Shown here piece after piece: positions 1 through 8,240 of a stretch of 64,000 nt of DNA. This DNA comes from Anaerozeibacter sp031551775 (GTDB lineage Bacteria; Bacillota; Clostridia; Christensenellales; Aristaeellaceae). The position numbers and the translations under genes were made by a program. Numbering within the stretch: the stretch's first letter is position 1; each line of letters starts with the position of its first letter. The stretch lies in contig JAVBND010000029.1 in the NCBI GenBank assembly GCA_031551775.1, positions 5,763 through 69,762 on the forward strand, read 5' to 3'. The notes under the pieces were generated by a model. The model had not been told where the DNA came from and searched no databases. It saw nothing but the letters and a program-made list of their open reading frames with translations.

Positions 1-94
1 CCTCATTGTGGCGCGGCTTCGGGATCGGAACCCGCGTGAGCGTCAGCCCCACGCCCGCGCTTTGTTTCATCAGCGCATCCATCATGCCCGTCAT
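1..94 (-). CDS. Medium-chain zinc dehydrogenase, N-terminal fragment
   Basis: Only the first 31 codons are in the window; the gene runs off the left edge. The peptide opens MTGMMDALMKQ and reaches VPIPKPRHNE, which fits the N-terminal strand and the VPxPxxxHN(D/E) turn of zinc-dependent medium-chain dehydrogenases. My closest reading is L-threonine 3-dehydrogenase. The ATG at 94 is preceded by a GGAGGA ribosome site at about 101-106. The zinc ligands and Rossmann fold lie outside the window, so the substrate is not determined; another alcohol or polyol dehydrogenase is equally possible. Confidence 0.5.
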   Translation of the reverse strand, partial: MTGMMDALMKQSAGVGLTLTRVPIPKPRHNE

Positions 95-142
95 AGCCGT
101 TCCTCCATTCCCAAAGGAATTGATTTGGTATTATCCGCTAAA

Positions 143-148
143 ATTATA
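143..148 (-). promoter_or_regulatory. Extended -10 promoter for the dehydrogenase fragment
   Basis: On the minus strand the sequence reads TGG-TATAAT, an extended -10 element about 50 nt upstream of the ATG at 94. No good -35 hexamer stands 17 nt upstream (TCGCGC). It lies in the gap after spoIIP, so the dehydrogenase has its own start of transcription. Confidence 0.5.
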
Positions 149-189
149 CCACAACGCGGGCAAATGCGCGACACCTATATGGTTTCATT

Positions 190-1173
190 TTATTGTTTTT
201 CGCTTAACTGCTCGGCCAGCGCGCGCGCAAGCGTCGGCATTGCGTTCAGCGCCTCCCTGAGCGTGTTGCGGTTGTGGCCCACTTCGACCAAAATCGCGGG
301 CGTCGAGACGTGCTGGTTGTAGCGGCCGGTTTTGACGAGGACCGGCCGCATGAGGCCCGGCGCAAGCGCGTTCACGCGCTCTGTGAGAGAACGCGCGAAG
401 ACCAGGTTGCTTCTCGTGTCCGGCTTTTCGTTAAATCCTTCGCCGTTGCCGATCAGGGCCATCAGCTGCGCGGCCTCGCTCCCGCCGACCGATGCCGCGC
501 GCGAGGCGATGATCGCCTCATCGTAAGCGTCGCGGTGCAAATCGATCATCAGGTCGAATTTTTCATCTTTATATTTTTCAAGCGTCACAAGCGAGCGCTC
601 GTAGGCGGTGCCGAGCTTGGGCGGCTCGTGGTCGGTCGTGTCATGAACCACCTTGACGCCAAACCCCATAAGCAACTGCGCAAGCTCGTCGCCCACCCGG
701 ACAATGGAATGCGCCGCGTCCATCGTGCGCCAAGGCTCGGTTTCGGCGTACGGATCACGGTCGTCCTGCTGGTAGGCTTCATGGGTGTGGGTATGGTAGA
801 TCAGGACGCGCAGGTCCTGTTTGATAACGGGCGCGGGGCTGGGCGCGGCGGCGGACGGCGTGGGAGACGCCATCAAGGCGGGCGAAGGCGCGCTGCGCGG
901 CAGGATTTCAATGTCAAACCCCTCGGCCTTGGCATCGGTGTGTTCGTTTTCGTGGGGCACGCCGAACACCACCTCGCGGGGCGCGGAAGAGGCGGCGGCG
1001 AAAACCGCCGCCGCCTCGCGCTCAACCATGTGCGTTTGGCCAAACCCCGTCGAGGCCTCCTTCGCGCCGCTCTTGATGAATGACGCGCCGATGACGATGA
1101 GCGCCGCCACCAACAGGGTCACCACAAGGATGAGCAGCAGCCGCGAGCCCTCCACCACCTTGATGCGAACCAT
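190..1173 (-). CDS. spoIIP: Stage II sporulation protein P (SpoIIP)
   Basis: SpoIIP is a membrane-anchored amidase/endopeptidase that, with SpoIID and SpoIIM, degrades septal peptidoglycan so the mother cell can engulf the forespore. The 327-residue protein has one N-terminal membrane helix (about 11-33), an Ala/Pro-rich linker, and a catalytic domain with HTHTHEAY at about 127-134, DLHRDA at about 211 and EVGHNRN at about 297, all SpoIIP hallmarks. The ATG at 1173 overlaps the stop of the upstream acyltransferase gene (TGATG) and follows AAGGGGGTG, so the two are translationally coupled. Confidence 0.93.
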   Translation of the reverse strand: MVRIKVVEGSRLLLILVVTLLVAALIVIGASFIKSGAKEASTGFGQTHMVEREAAAVFAAASSAPREVVFGVPHENEHTDAKAEGFDIEILPRSAPSPALMASPTPSAAAPSPAPVIKQDLRVLIYHTHTHEAYQQDDRDPYAETEPWRTMDAAHSIVRVGDELAQLLMGFGVKVVHDTTDHEPPKLGTAYERSLVTLEKYKDEKFDLMIDLHRDAYDEAIIASRAASVGGSEAAQLMALIGNGEGFNEKPDTRSNLVFARSLTERVNALAPGLMRPVLVKTGRYNQHVSTPAILVEVGHNRNTLREALNAMPTLARALAEQLSEKQ

Positions 1174-1868
1174 CAAAACACCCCCTTGGCATGTTTCAAG
1201 GATATTCGCTGATCCTCAAGGTTATGCAGCGTTTGCCCCACGCGCTTGGATGCCGCGCGCCTGTCCTCGCCTTCGTCCATTTTGATGCCCTCGCCCACAC
1301 GGAGGCGCCGCCCTTTCACCGAAACCGGCACGAACGTCAGCGCGCGCCCGGTTTTTTTCCGGTACAGGCGCGCCATGAGCAGGTACCCGTCGTAGAGCGC
1401 GCCCACGTCCCGCGCGCGCTGATCGTATTCAATGTCGGGGTAGAGGATCACCGATTGTCCGCTTTGAAGCGCCAGAACCGACCGGCGCAGCGTCACAAGC
1501 GAACGCGCCGAGTGGCGGGAAACCGGGATTGCGCCCATCGAGCGCATGAAGCGGGGGACAAGCCTTGCCAGAACGAACGCGCAGGGCGCGGCCAAAATGC
1601 CGGGCCAGCCAAGGCGCCGGGTGAGGGTGTAGCCGCGGTAGTGCCGCTCGCATGGCGCCGCGTCGCAGAAAACGTCGAGCACCCACGGCCGGACCGGCCC
1701 ATCCATCCACAGCATGGTCAGAGCCGGTCCCAACAGGTTCCCGTGGCGGCAGATCAGCACGCAAGGCTCGCTTGGCGCCGGCGCGCTTAAGAGCGCGGGA
1801 TAAAAAAGCCGCCCGGTAAAACGGACGGCTCTGAATAGAAAACCAGGGCGCCAAGCTGTCGTCTTCAT
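1173..1868 (-). CDS. PlsC-like lysophospholipid acyltransferase
   Basis: This 231-residue protein resembles the glycerophosphate/lysophosphatidate acyltransferase family. The part corresponding to the catalytic HxxxxD box reads RHGNLLGP at about 41-48, so the His is present but the Asp is not; the substrate-binding box is replaced by LYPDIEYD at about 142-149. Further motifs are MGAIPVSR and a basic C terminus. The family acylates lysophospholipids at the membrane, but the degenerate motifs make activity and substrate uncertain. No clear Shine-Dalgarno precedes the ATG at 1868. It sits 29 nt after recN and is coupled to spoIIP, so a role in lipid remodelling during engulfment is possible but is inference. 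Confidence 0.6.
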   Translation of the reverse strand: MKTTAWRPGFLFRAVRFTGRLFYPALLSAPAPSEPCVLICRHGNLLGPALTMLWMDGPVRPWVLDVFCDAAPCERHYRGYTLTRRLGWPGILAAPCAFVLARLVPRFMRSMGAIPVSRHSARSLVTLRRSVLALQSGQSVILYPDIEYDQRARDVGALYDGYLLMARLYRKKTGRALTFVPVSVKGRRLRVGEGIKMDEGEDRRAASKRVGQTLHNLEDQRISLKHAKGVF

Positions 1869-1897
1869 GACGATAGTGTATGCCGCATGTACACATT

Positions 1898-3604
1898 TTA
1901 TTGATTGGGCATGCGCGAAATCAGCGCCTGCGCGGCGTTAAGCAAGTGCTCGGCGTGCGCGCGGGAACTGGCCAGATCGCCCGCGCCGCCGACCAGGCGC
2001 GCAAGCTCCTCGATGCGCCCATCGCGCGAGAGGAGCTGAACGCTGCTCACCGTGCTCTCGCCCGCGCTTTCCTTCATCGCCAGGTACTGCCGGTTTGCCA
2101 GCGCCGCGATTTGCGGAAGGTGCGTCACGCAAATCACCTGGCGCTTTCTTGCGATGGCGGCCATCTTTTCGCCCACCACCTGCGCCATGTGCCCGCTGAC
2201 GCCGGTGTCGATCTCGTCAAACACCATGGCGTCCACGCCCGCGCTGTCCGCCGCGACCGCCTTCATGGCCAGCATAATGCGCGAAAGCTCGCCGCCCGAA
2301 GCCACGGCGGAAAGCGGCTTGACCGGCTCGCCTGGATTTGCCGAGAGCATGAATTCACATGTGTCCGAACCGCGCGGCGAATAAGCGGGGAGGGGTTCAA
2401 GACGCGCTTCAAAGCGCGCGCGGCCCATGCCCAGGTCCTTGAGTTCATGAAGCACGCGCTCTGAAAACGCCTTGACGACGGCCTTGCGGCTTTGGGTTAA
2501 ACGTTCGCACGCTTCCTTAAGCGAGGCTTCCAGCGCCTTGAGCGCCTTGTCAATCTGGGCAAGGCGCTCGTCCCCGCCCTCAAGTTCCAAAAGCGCCTTT
2601 GCGGCGTTATCGCGAAAGGCGATCACATCCGCCACGTCCGGGCCGTACTTGCGCGTGATGCGCTTAAGCTCGCTCAACCGCTCCATCACGCGGTCGGCTT
2701 CGGCGGGATCAAACTCAAGCGATTCGTCCAGATCCTGCAGCTCAAGCCCCACGTCCTCGGCTGCGTAGAACAGGTCGTACAGGCGCGACTTGATCGATTC
2801 AAACCGCTCGTCAAAGCGCGCGATTTCCTCCATCGACTCGGCGGCGCGCTTGAGCGCGTCCTGCGCGCTCAAACCCCGGCCCGTGCCTTTGTACGTCAGT
2901 TCATACGCGCATCTGACGCCAAGGGCGATGTGCTCGGCATTCTTGATCAGCTCGCTTTTTTGCCGAAGCTTTTCTTCCTCGCCCTGCTTGGGCTTGACGG
3001 CATCGATCTCGCCGAGCTGAAAGGCGAGCATGTCGCGCCTGCGCTCGCGCTCGGACGCGTCCATGGTGAGCGCTTCCTTTTCCCGGCGCAAGCCCGAATA
3101 GGCCTCGTAGCGCGCCTTGACCTGCTCGGTCAACAGGCGGTGCGCCTCGTCCCCGTAAGCGTCAAGGTAATCCAGGTGGCGCGCAGGGTCGCTCAACTGC
3201 TGGTGCTCATGCTGGCCGTGCATATCGACCAGGAGCGCGGTCAGGGCCTTAAGCTGACCGAGCGGCACAATGCTGCCGGCCACGCGGCACACGCCGCGCC
3301 CGGAGAGAGAAATCTCGCGCGAAACCGCGACCAGCCCGTCCTGCGCCTCAAGCCCCATTTCCCCGAGCAGCGAAAGCGCTTCCGCATTGCCCGATACGTC
3401 AAAAAGCGCTTCGGCGCGCGCCTTGTCGGCGCCGGACCGGATGAGCTCCTTGTCCGCGCGCGCGCCAAGCGCCATCGAGAGCGCGTCCACCACGATGGAC
3501 TTGCCCGCGCCGGTCTCGCCGGTCAGCACATTAAAGCCCGCCCCGAGTTCGAGGCGCAAGAACGCGATCAGCGCGATATTCGATATGGTAATTTCAAGCA
3601 GCAC
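1898..3604 (-). CDS. recN: DNA repair protein RecN
   Basis: RecN is an SMC-like ATPase acting early in double-strand break repair. The 568-residue product has Walker A GETGAGKS at about 29-36, long coiled-coil segments in the middle, and a C-terminal ABC signature (SGGELSR) with Walker B VFDEIDTG. I chose the GTG at 3604 because it follows AGGGGAG by 8 nt and gives the usual N terminus (LLEITISNI); the frame stays open 19 codons further upstream but that extension looks unrelated. Position directly after argR is the standard Firmicute arrangement. Confidence 0.96.
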   Translation of the reverse strand: MLLEITISNIALIAFLRLELGAGFNVLTGETGAGKSIVVDALSMALGARADKELIRSGADKARAEALFDVSGNAEALSLLGEMGLEAQDGLVAVSREISLSGRGVCRVAGSIVPLGQLKALTALLVDMHGQHEHQQLSDPARHLDYLDAYGDEAHRLLTEQVKARYEAYSGLRREKEALTMDASERERRRDMLAFQLGEIDAVKPKQGEEEKLRQKSELIKNAEHIALGVRCAYELTYKGTGRGLSAQDALKRAAESMEEIARFDERFESIKSRLYDLFYAAEDVGLELQDLDESLEFDPAEADRVMERLSELKRITRKYGPDVADVIAFRDNAAKALLELEGGDERLAQIDKALKALEASLKEACERLTQSRKAVVKAFSERVLHELKDLGMGRARFEARLEPLPAYSPRGSDTCEFMLSANPGEPVKPLSAVASGGELSRIMLAMKAVAADSAGVDAMVFDEIDTGVSGHMAQVVGEKMAAIARKRQVICVTHLPQIAALANRQYLAMKESAGESTVSSVQLLSRDGRIEELARLVGGAGDLASSRAHAEHLLNAAQALISRMPNQ

Positions 3605-3677
3605 TTCAGTTACTCCCCTGTCCGCGGGGCCCAAGCCCCAAGGCTTCAATCGTCCCGGCAACCTGCGCCGCCAGGCG

Positions 3678-4130
3678 TTATCCCCGCATCATGGCCTTGA
3701 ATTTAGACGCAAGGAGCGCGACGTCGCTGCCTTCGCGCGCGATGATAAAGATGGTGTTATCGCCCGCGAGCGTGCCCAAGACTTCGTTCCACTTGAGCGA
3801 ATCGACCGCTTCCGCCGCCGCGTTGGCGCTGGCCGAGAGCGTCTTGATGACGATCATCTGCCCGCTTACCGCGACCGAAAGCACCGATTCAGAAAAAATG
3901 CGGCTGAACCGGTCGCCCGCGCCCTGCTCGGCGCGCTCGGCGGTGGCGTACTTGTAGCCACCGGTCGGCGAGAGCACCTTTAAGAGCCTGAGCTCCTTGA
4001 TGTCGCGCGAAACGGTGGCCTGCGTCACGTTGACGCTGTGGCGCTTGAGCTGTTCAGCCAGGTCCTCCTGGGTCTCTATGTCCATGGTTTCGATGATCTC
4101 AAGGATCAGGGCATGCCTCGCCGACTTCAT
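3678..4130 (-). CDS. argR: Arginine repressor ArgR/AhrC
   Basis: Transcription factor that senses L-arginine and controls arginine biosynthesis and catabolism. At 150 residues it is standard length. The N-terminal winged helix contains TQATVSRDIKEL (about 36-47) as recognition helix; the C-terminal hexamerisation/arginine-binding domain contains GTLAGDNTIF (about 118-127). It lies between nadK and recN on the same strand. A TGCAT-N4-ATGCA dyad in the promoter upstream of nadK is a candidate autoregulatory operator. Confidence 0.96.
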   Translation of the reverse strand: MKSARHALILEIIETMDIETQEDLAEQLKRHSVNVTQATVSRDIKELRLLKVLSPTGGYKYATAERAEQGAGDRFSRIFSESVLSVAVSGQMIVIKTLSASANAAAEAVDSLKWNEVLGTLAGDNTIFIIAREGSDVALLASKFKAMMRG

Positions 4131-4185
4131 AACCGTGCCCTCCCGCCGCGCGCCGCCCTTTAAGGCAGGCGCTTATATTCCTTGA

Positions 4186-5040
4186 TCAGTGTTGCCAACT
4201 GGTCAGCTTTTCGCGCATGAGCGCGAAAAAGTTACGCGCCTCAAACCGCAGGAACGAGACGCTCGCTTCGGCCTTGCGAATGGTCACCACCGGCTCGTCC
4301 TCGTCAAGCGCAAGGTGTTTAAACCCGTCCACCAATACGTGTGCGCGCGTGCTGTCGTCGAGCACCCTGACCGTCACCGGCAGATCCGCCGAGACGACCA
4401 CCGGCCGCGCGTGCAGCGTGTGCGAGCAGATGGGGGTCAGCAATATGCAGTCAAGACCCGGCGCGACCACCGGCCCGCCCGCCGAAAGCGAATAGGCGGT
4501 TGACCCGGTCGCGCTGGCCACCACCAGCCCATCCCCCGCGATGCGGTCAATCTTGGCGCCGCCCGCCGAAAACTCAAGGGGCAAAATGCCGACAGCTGTC
4601 TCCGAGCGGTTGAACGCGACATCGTTGAGCGCCAGTACGCGCTCGCCGCCACTTTCAACTTCGAGCAGCATCCGCCGGTCAAGGAAACCTTCGCCTCGGA
4701 TCGCGCGCAAAACGCCGTCTTCCATCATTTCCGGTTGAAGCTCGGTCAGGTAACCAACCCGGCCCATGTTGACGCCCAGCAGCGGCAAACCGTGCCTGAC
4801 CGCGATCTCCAGCGCCGCCAACAGCGTTCCGTCGCCCCCCAGCACGCACAGAAAGCGCGACCCTTCAAAGCTGCCGCCCAGGCGCGGCATGTCGAGCGCC
4901 GAAGCAAAACGCGCGTCGGTGACCGGACAGGCGCCCGCGCTTTCAATCAACTGAACCAGACGCCGCGCGGCGTCAAGCGTGCCATTTTTCGAGTCGTTCG
5001 GCCAGATGCCTATCCTGACTTGTTCCAACGGTTTCACCAC
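4186..5040 (-). CDS. nadK: NAD kinase
   Basis: Phosphorylates NAD to NADP in the cytoplasm. The 284-residue frame has the diagnostic GGDGTLL at about 68-74, the NDVAFNRSE segment and the glycine-rich TGSTAYSLSAGGP substrate loop. The start is uncertain: GTG at 5040 and GTG at 5037 stand very close to AAGGTG, and TTG at 5028 would begin LEQVRIGIWPN, nearer the usual family N terminus. It opens a nadK-argR-recN run with its own promoter and a 60-bp gap to tlyA upstream. Confidence 0.95.
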   Translation of the reverse strand: MVKPLEQVRIGIWPNDSKNGTLDAARRLVQLIESAGACPVTDARFASALDMPRLGGSFEGSRFLCVLGGDGTLLAALEIAVRHGLPLLGVNMGRVGYLTELQPEMMEDGVLRAIRGEGFLDRRMLLEVESGGERVLALNDVAFNRSETAVGILPLEFSAGGAKIDRIAGDGLVVASATGSTAYSLSAGGPVVAPGLDCILLTPICSHTLHARPVVVSADLPVTVRVLDDSTRAHVLVDGFKHLALDEDEPVVTIRKAEASVSFLRFEARNFFALMREKLTSWQH

Positions 5041-5054
5041 ACCTTACAGTGTAT

Positions 5055-5082
5055 ATTATACCACGCCTGCATAGTTATGCAA
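5055..5082 (-). promoter_or_regulatory. SigA-type promoter of nadK-argR-recN
   Basis: On the minus strand TTGCAT (5077-5082), a 16-bp spacer and TGG-TATAAT (5055-5060) form a good vegetative promoter, about 20 nt from the first possible nadK start codon. It provides an internal start within the long minus-strand gene block. Confidence 0.65.
5068..5081 (-). promoter_or_regulatory. ARG-box-like dyad overlapping the nadK -35
   Basis: TGCATAGTTATGCA is a dyad of the form TGnAT-N4-ATnCA, the same layout as the TGAAT-N4-ATTCA core of ArgR operators, with one changed base per arm. It covers the -35 hexamer, where bound repressor would block RNA polymerase. argR is the second gene downstream, so this would be autoregulation. 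Similarity is by eye only. Confidence 0.4.
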
Positions 5083-5100
5083 GCGGTATTGGATCGGTTT

Positions 5101-5907
5101 TTATGCTTTTTTATGGTGTGCGGCCCAGGCGCGGCCCACCACGCCCGAAATATCAAGCGGCGTTTCTTCGCCTTCAAAAGGCTTGAGGTGAAGCAAAAAC
5201 TCGATATTGCCTTCGGCTCCGGTGATGGGTGAAAAGTCAAGCCCCGCGCCATGCCAGTTGAGCGTCTTTGCAAAGCCTATGATGTCGGAAATTACCTGTT
5301 CATGAACGGCGGGATCGCGCACCACGCCGCCCGCGCCCACATCCGCGCGCGCGGCTTCAAACTGGGGCTTGATGAGCGCGACAAAGGCGCGGTCGGGACC
5401 GCCCAGCACATGAAGCGCCGGGGGCAGCACCGCCTTGAGCGATATAAAGGAAACATCGGTCGCGCCGAGCGAGGGCAAGGGATCAAACATCTCGCGCGTG
5501 AGGCAGCGCGCGTTGGTCTTTTCCATCGCGCAAACGCGCCCGTCGCGCCGGAGCGAAAAGTCGAGCAGCCCAAACCCCACGTCAACCGCATAGACTTTTT
5601 CGGCGCCCGCCTTGAGCAAACAATCGGTAAATCCGCCGGTTGACGCGCCCACGTCCAGGCAGATTTGGCCCCGCGGGTCAATCCCAAACACTTGAAGCGC
5701 CTTTTCGAGTTTCAGCCCGCCCCGACTGACGAACCGGGCCTTTTGGTCCCTGACGGTGAGCGAGAGGTTCTTTTTGACGGGATCGGAGCCCTTGGCCGCC
5801 TTGCCCGATCCCTGGTACACCTTGCCCTCCATCACCAGCAGACGCGCGTGCTCGATGGAATCGGCGAGGCCCCGCTCGACAAGCGCCTCATCCACGCGCT
5901 TAGGCAT
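5101..5907 (-). CDS. tlyA: TlyA family 2'-O-ribose rRNA methyltransferase
   Basis: S4-domain RNA-binding protein fused to an FtsJ-like SAM methyltransferase; characterised TlyA proteins methylate riboses of 16S and/or 23S rRNA. The 268-residue product starts MPKRVDEALVERG (S4 domain, about 1-60), then FVSRGGLKLEKAL and the SAM site LDVGASTGGFTDCLL (about 83-97). The ATG at 5907 follows GGAGGAAGG and gives the standard N terminus. It overlaps the end of dxs by 8 bp; the dxs-tlyA order is typical of Firmicutes. Confidence 0.93.
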   Translation of the reverse strand: MPKRVDEALVERGLADSIEHARLLVMEGKVYQGSGKAAKGSDPVKKNLSLTVRDQKARFVSRGGLKLEKALQVFGIDPRGQICLDVGASTGGFTDCLLKAGAEKVYAVDVGFGLLDFSLRRDGRVCAMEKTNARCLTREMFDPLPSLGATDVSFISLKAVLPPALHVLGGPDRAFVALIKPQFEAARADVGAGGVVRDPAVHEQVISDIIGFAKTLNWHGAGLDFSPITGAEGNIEFLLHLKPFEGEETPLDISGVVGRAWAAHHKKA

Positions 5908-7768
5908 TTCCTTCCTCCAGGCGCGCGGCGATGGCCCCGGCAACCTGCCCCATGGTCAGGCCGCTGTCGTGCATCTGTTCGCCGATTGAGCCTTGCTCGA
6001 TGAAACGGTCCGGCATGCCCAGCGTCAGCACGTCTTTTTTCATGCCCCAGCGGGCCAGCGCCTCAAGCACGCCCGCGCCAAACCCGCCCGAAATGACGCC
6101 TTCCTCAAGCGTCACCGCGAGCGAAACCCGAGCGGCTGCTTCGCGCAGCAGCGCCTCGTCCATGGGCTTGATGAACCGCGCGTCCACCACGCCCACGCTG
6201 AAACCCTTGCCGTGCAATTCAATGGACGCGGCGAGCGCGGTTTCAACCATCCGCCCAACGGCAAAGATGATCGCGTCCTGCCCGTCCGCCAGCAGTTCCC
6301 ATTCGCCGAGTTTCATCTCCGTCCTCTCCTGCATGCCCGGACCCATGTCCGAGGCGTCGCGCGGGTAGCGGATGGCGATCGGGCCGTCAAGCGTCAGGCT
6401 CAGGCCCATCAAGCGCCTGAGGTCGCGCGCGTCGCGCGGCGCGGCCACGGCCATGTTCGGCATCTGCCGTAGGTAGGCGATGTCAAACGCACCCTGATGG
6501 GTCGCGCCGTCCGAGCCCACGAGCCCGGCGCGATCGATGAGCAGCGTGACCGGGATGTGATTCATGCAAACATCCTCAATCAGTTGATCGTAGGCGCGCT
6601 GCAGGAATGTCGAATACACGCACACGTAGGGCCGCATACCCGCCAGCGCGAGCCCAGCGGCCATGGTAACCGCGTGGGCTTCGGCAATGCCCACGTCAAA
6701 AAAGCGCTCGGGAAATTTTTGCGCAAACGCGGTGAGGCCGGTGCCCGCCGGCATAGCGGCGGTCACGGCGCATATGCGCGCGTCGGTCCCCGCCATCCGG
6801 CAAAGCTCGCTCGCCATGACCGATCCGTAGGCCGGCGCGCCCTCCTGCGAAAGGCGTCCGGTATCGACGAAGAACGGCGCGACGCCGTGGAAATCGTCCG
6901 GGCGCGCTTCGGCATAGGCGTAGCCGTGCCCCTTTTGCGTAACCACGTGGATGAGCACCGGCGCATGAGCTTCCTTCGCTCGCCTGAGCACGCGGATCAG
7001 GCGTTCGGTGTCGTGGCCGTCGATGGGACCCTGGTACTCAAAGCCCAGCGCTTCAAAGAACTGGCCGTCGATGAGCAGCGAGCGCAACGAATCGCGCATG
7101 CGCATGAGCGCGTGCAGGATGGGCGTGCCGACGCGCCCCGAACGGCCAAGGCCCGATCGCAGGCTCCGCTTGAGCGTGCGGTAGGGCGAGGACTGGCGAA
7201 GGCCCGTCAGGTACCCCGACATCGCGCCGACGTTTTTGGAGATGGACATCTCGTTGTCGTTGAGGATTACGATGAGCGGCGTTTTCGACTCGCCCGCGTC
7301 GTTGAGCGCCTCATAGCACATGCCGCCGGTCAGCGCGCCGTCGCCCACCACCACACAAACCGAATGCTTGCCGCCCATCAAGTCGCGCGCGCGCGCAAGG
7401 CCCAGGGCGATTGAAATGCCGCTTGACGCGTGTCCGGTGGCGCACACGTCAAACGGACTCTCATCGGGCCTAAGAAACCCCGACGCGCCGCCGCGCTGGC
7501 GCAGCCTGTCAAACGCTTCGCCGCGCCCGGTTAACAGCTTGTGCGCGTAGGATTGGTGCCCCACGTCAAAGATCAGCTTGTCGGCGGGCGCGTCGAAGAC
7601 CGTATGCAGCGCGACCGTCAGTTCGACCGTTCCGAGGTTGCTCGCCAGATGCCCGCCGTTGCGCGCGACCGTATCGATGATGACGCGCCTAAGGTCCGCT
7701 GAGAGCGCTTTTCTCCCCTTGGCGTCAAGCGCCTTGACGTCGTTGGGGCCATGGATATTTTCTAGCAT
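5900..7768 (-). CDS. dxs: 1-deoxy-D-xylulose-5-phosphate synthase
   Basis: Thiamine-diphosphate enzyme condensing pyruvate and glyceraldehyde 3-phosphate, the first step of the MEP isoprenoid pathway. At 622 residues it is full length. Visible signatures are DVGHQSYAHKL, the ThDP/Mg motif GDGALTGG followed by NDNEMSISKNVG, the GHD segment of the Dxs active site, and transketolase C-terminal motifs (DRAGLVGSDGATHQG). The gene lies two genes after ispA in the same direction, consistent with coordinated isoprenoid synthesis. Confidence 0.96.
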   Translation of the reverse strand: MLENIHGPNDVKALDAKGRKALSADLRRVIIDTVARNGGHLASNLGTVELTVALHTVFDAPADKLIFDVGHQSYAHKLLTGRGEAFDRLRQRGGASGFLRPDESPFDVCATGHASSGISIALGLARARDLMGGKHSVCVVVGDGALTGGMCYEALNDAGESKTPLIVILNDNEMSISKNVGAMSGYLTGLRQSSPYRTLKRSLRSGLGRSGRVGTPILHALMRMRDSLRSLLIDGQFFEALGFEYQGPIDGHDTERLIRVLRRAKEAHAPVLIHVVTQKGHGYAYAEARPDDFHGVAPFFVDTGRLSQEGAPAYGSVMASELCRMAGTDARICAVTAAMPAGTGLTAFAQKFPERFFDVGIAEAHAVTMAAGLALAGMRPYVCVYSTFLQRAYDQLIEDVCMNHIPVTLLIDRAGLVGSDGATHQGAFDIAYLRQMPNMAVAAPRDARDLRRLMGLSLTLDGPIAIRYPRDASDMGPGMQERTEMKLGEWELLADGQDAIIFAVGRMVETALAASIELHGKGFSVGVVDARFIKPMDEALLREAAARVSLAVTLEEGVISGGFGAGVLEALARWGMKKDVLTLGMPDRFIEQGSIGEQMHDSGLTMGQVAGAIAARLEEGNA

Positions 7769-7778
7769 GATTTCTTCC

Positions 7779-8225
7779 CTACATAATCATTACGGCGATC
7801 GCTACGCCCAGGAGCGCGCCGATCGTCACTTCAAACGGCGAATGCCCCAGGAGTTCCTTGAGCGATTCGAATTTAAAGCCAAAGCCATTGGCGATCATGT
7901 CCTGCACGATCTTGTTGAGCAACGCCGCCTGCTTGCCCGCCGCGCGCCTCACGCCCGCCGCGTCGGTCATAACCACGCACGCCAGCACGAAGGCAATGGC
8001 GAACTCGGTCGAATAAAAACCGCGCGCGATGCCCGCCGCCACCGCGATGCCGCACACCACCGACGAATGCGAGCTTGGCATGCCGCCAAGACCGAAAAAC
8101 CGCCCCAAATCCCATCGGCGCTCGATGATATAGGTGAAGACCACCTTGAGCGCCTGCGCCACAAACCAGCTGACAACGGCCACCAGCAGCACGCGATTGG
8201 CGGCCAGTTCGTTCAGTAACCGCAT
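7779..8225 (-). CDS. Divergent PAP2 family membrane protein (YuiD-like)
   Basis: A 148-residue integral membrane protein with about four hydrophobic helices. The segment FGLGGMPSSHSSVVCG (about 44-59) matches the conserved PSSHS box of the divergent PAP2 family, related to lipid phosphatases. Its place between ispA and dxs suggests dephosphorylation of an isoprenoid diphosphate, but this is inference from context; no substrate is established for this group as far as I know. Confidence 0.85.
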   Translation of the reverse strand: MRLLNELAANRVLLVAVVSWFVAQALKVVFTYIIERRWDLGRFFGLGGMPSSHSSVVCGIAVAAGIARGFYSTEFAIAFVLACVVMTDAAGVRRAAGKQAALLNKIVQDMIANGFGFKFESLKELLGHSPFEVTIGALLGVAIAVMIM

Positions 8226-8240
8226 GTGTTCAACAACTCC

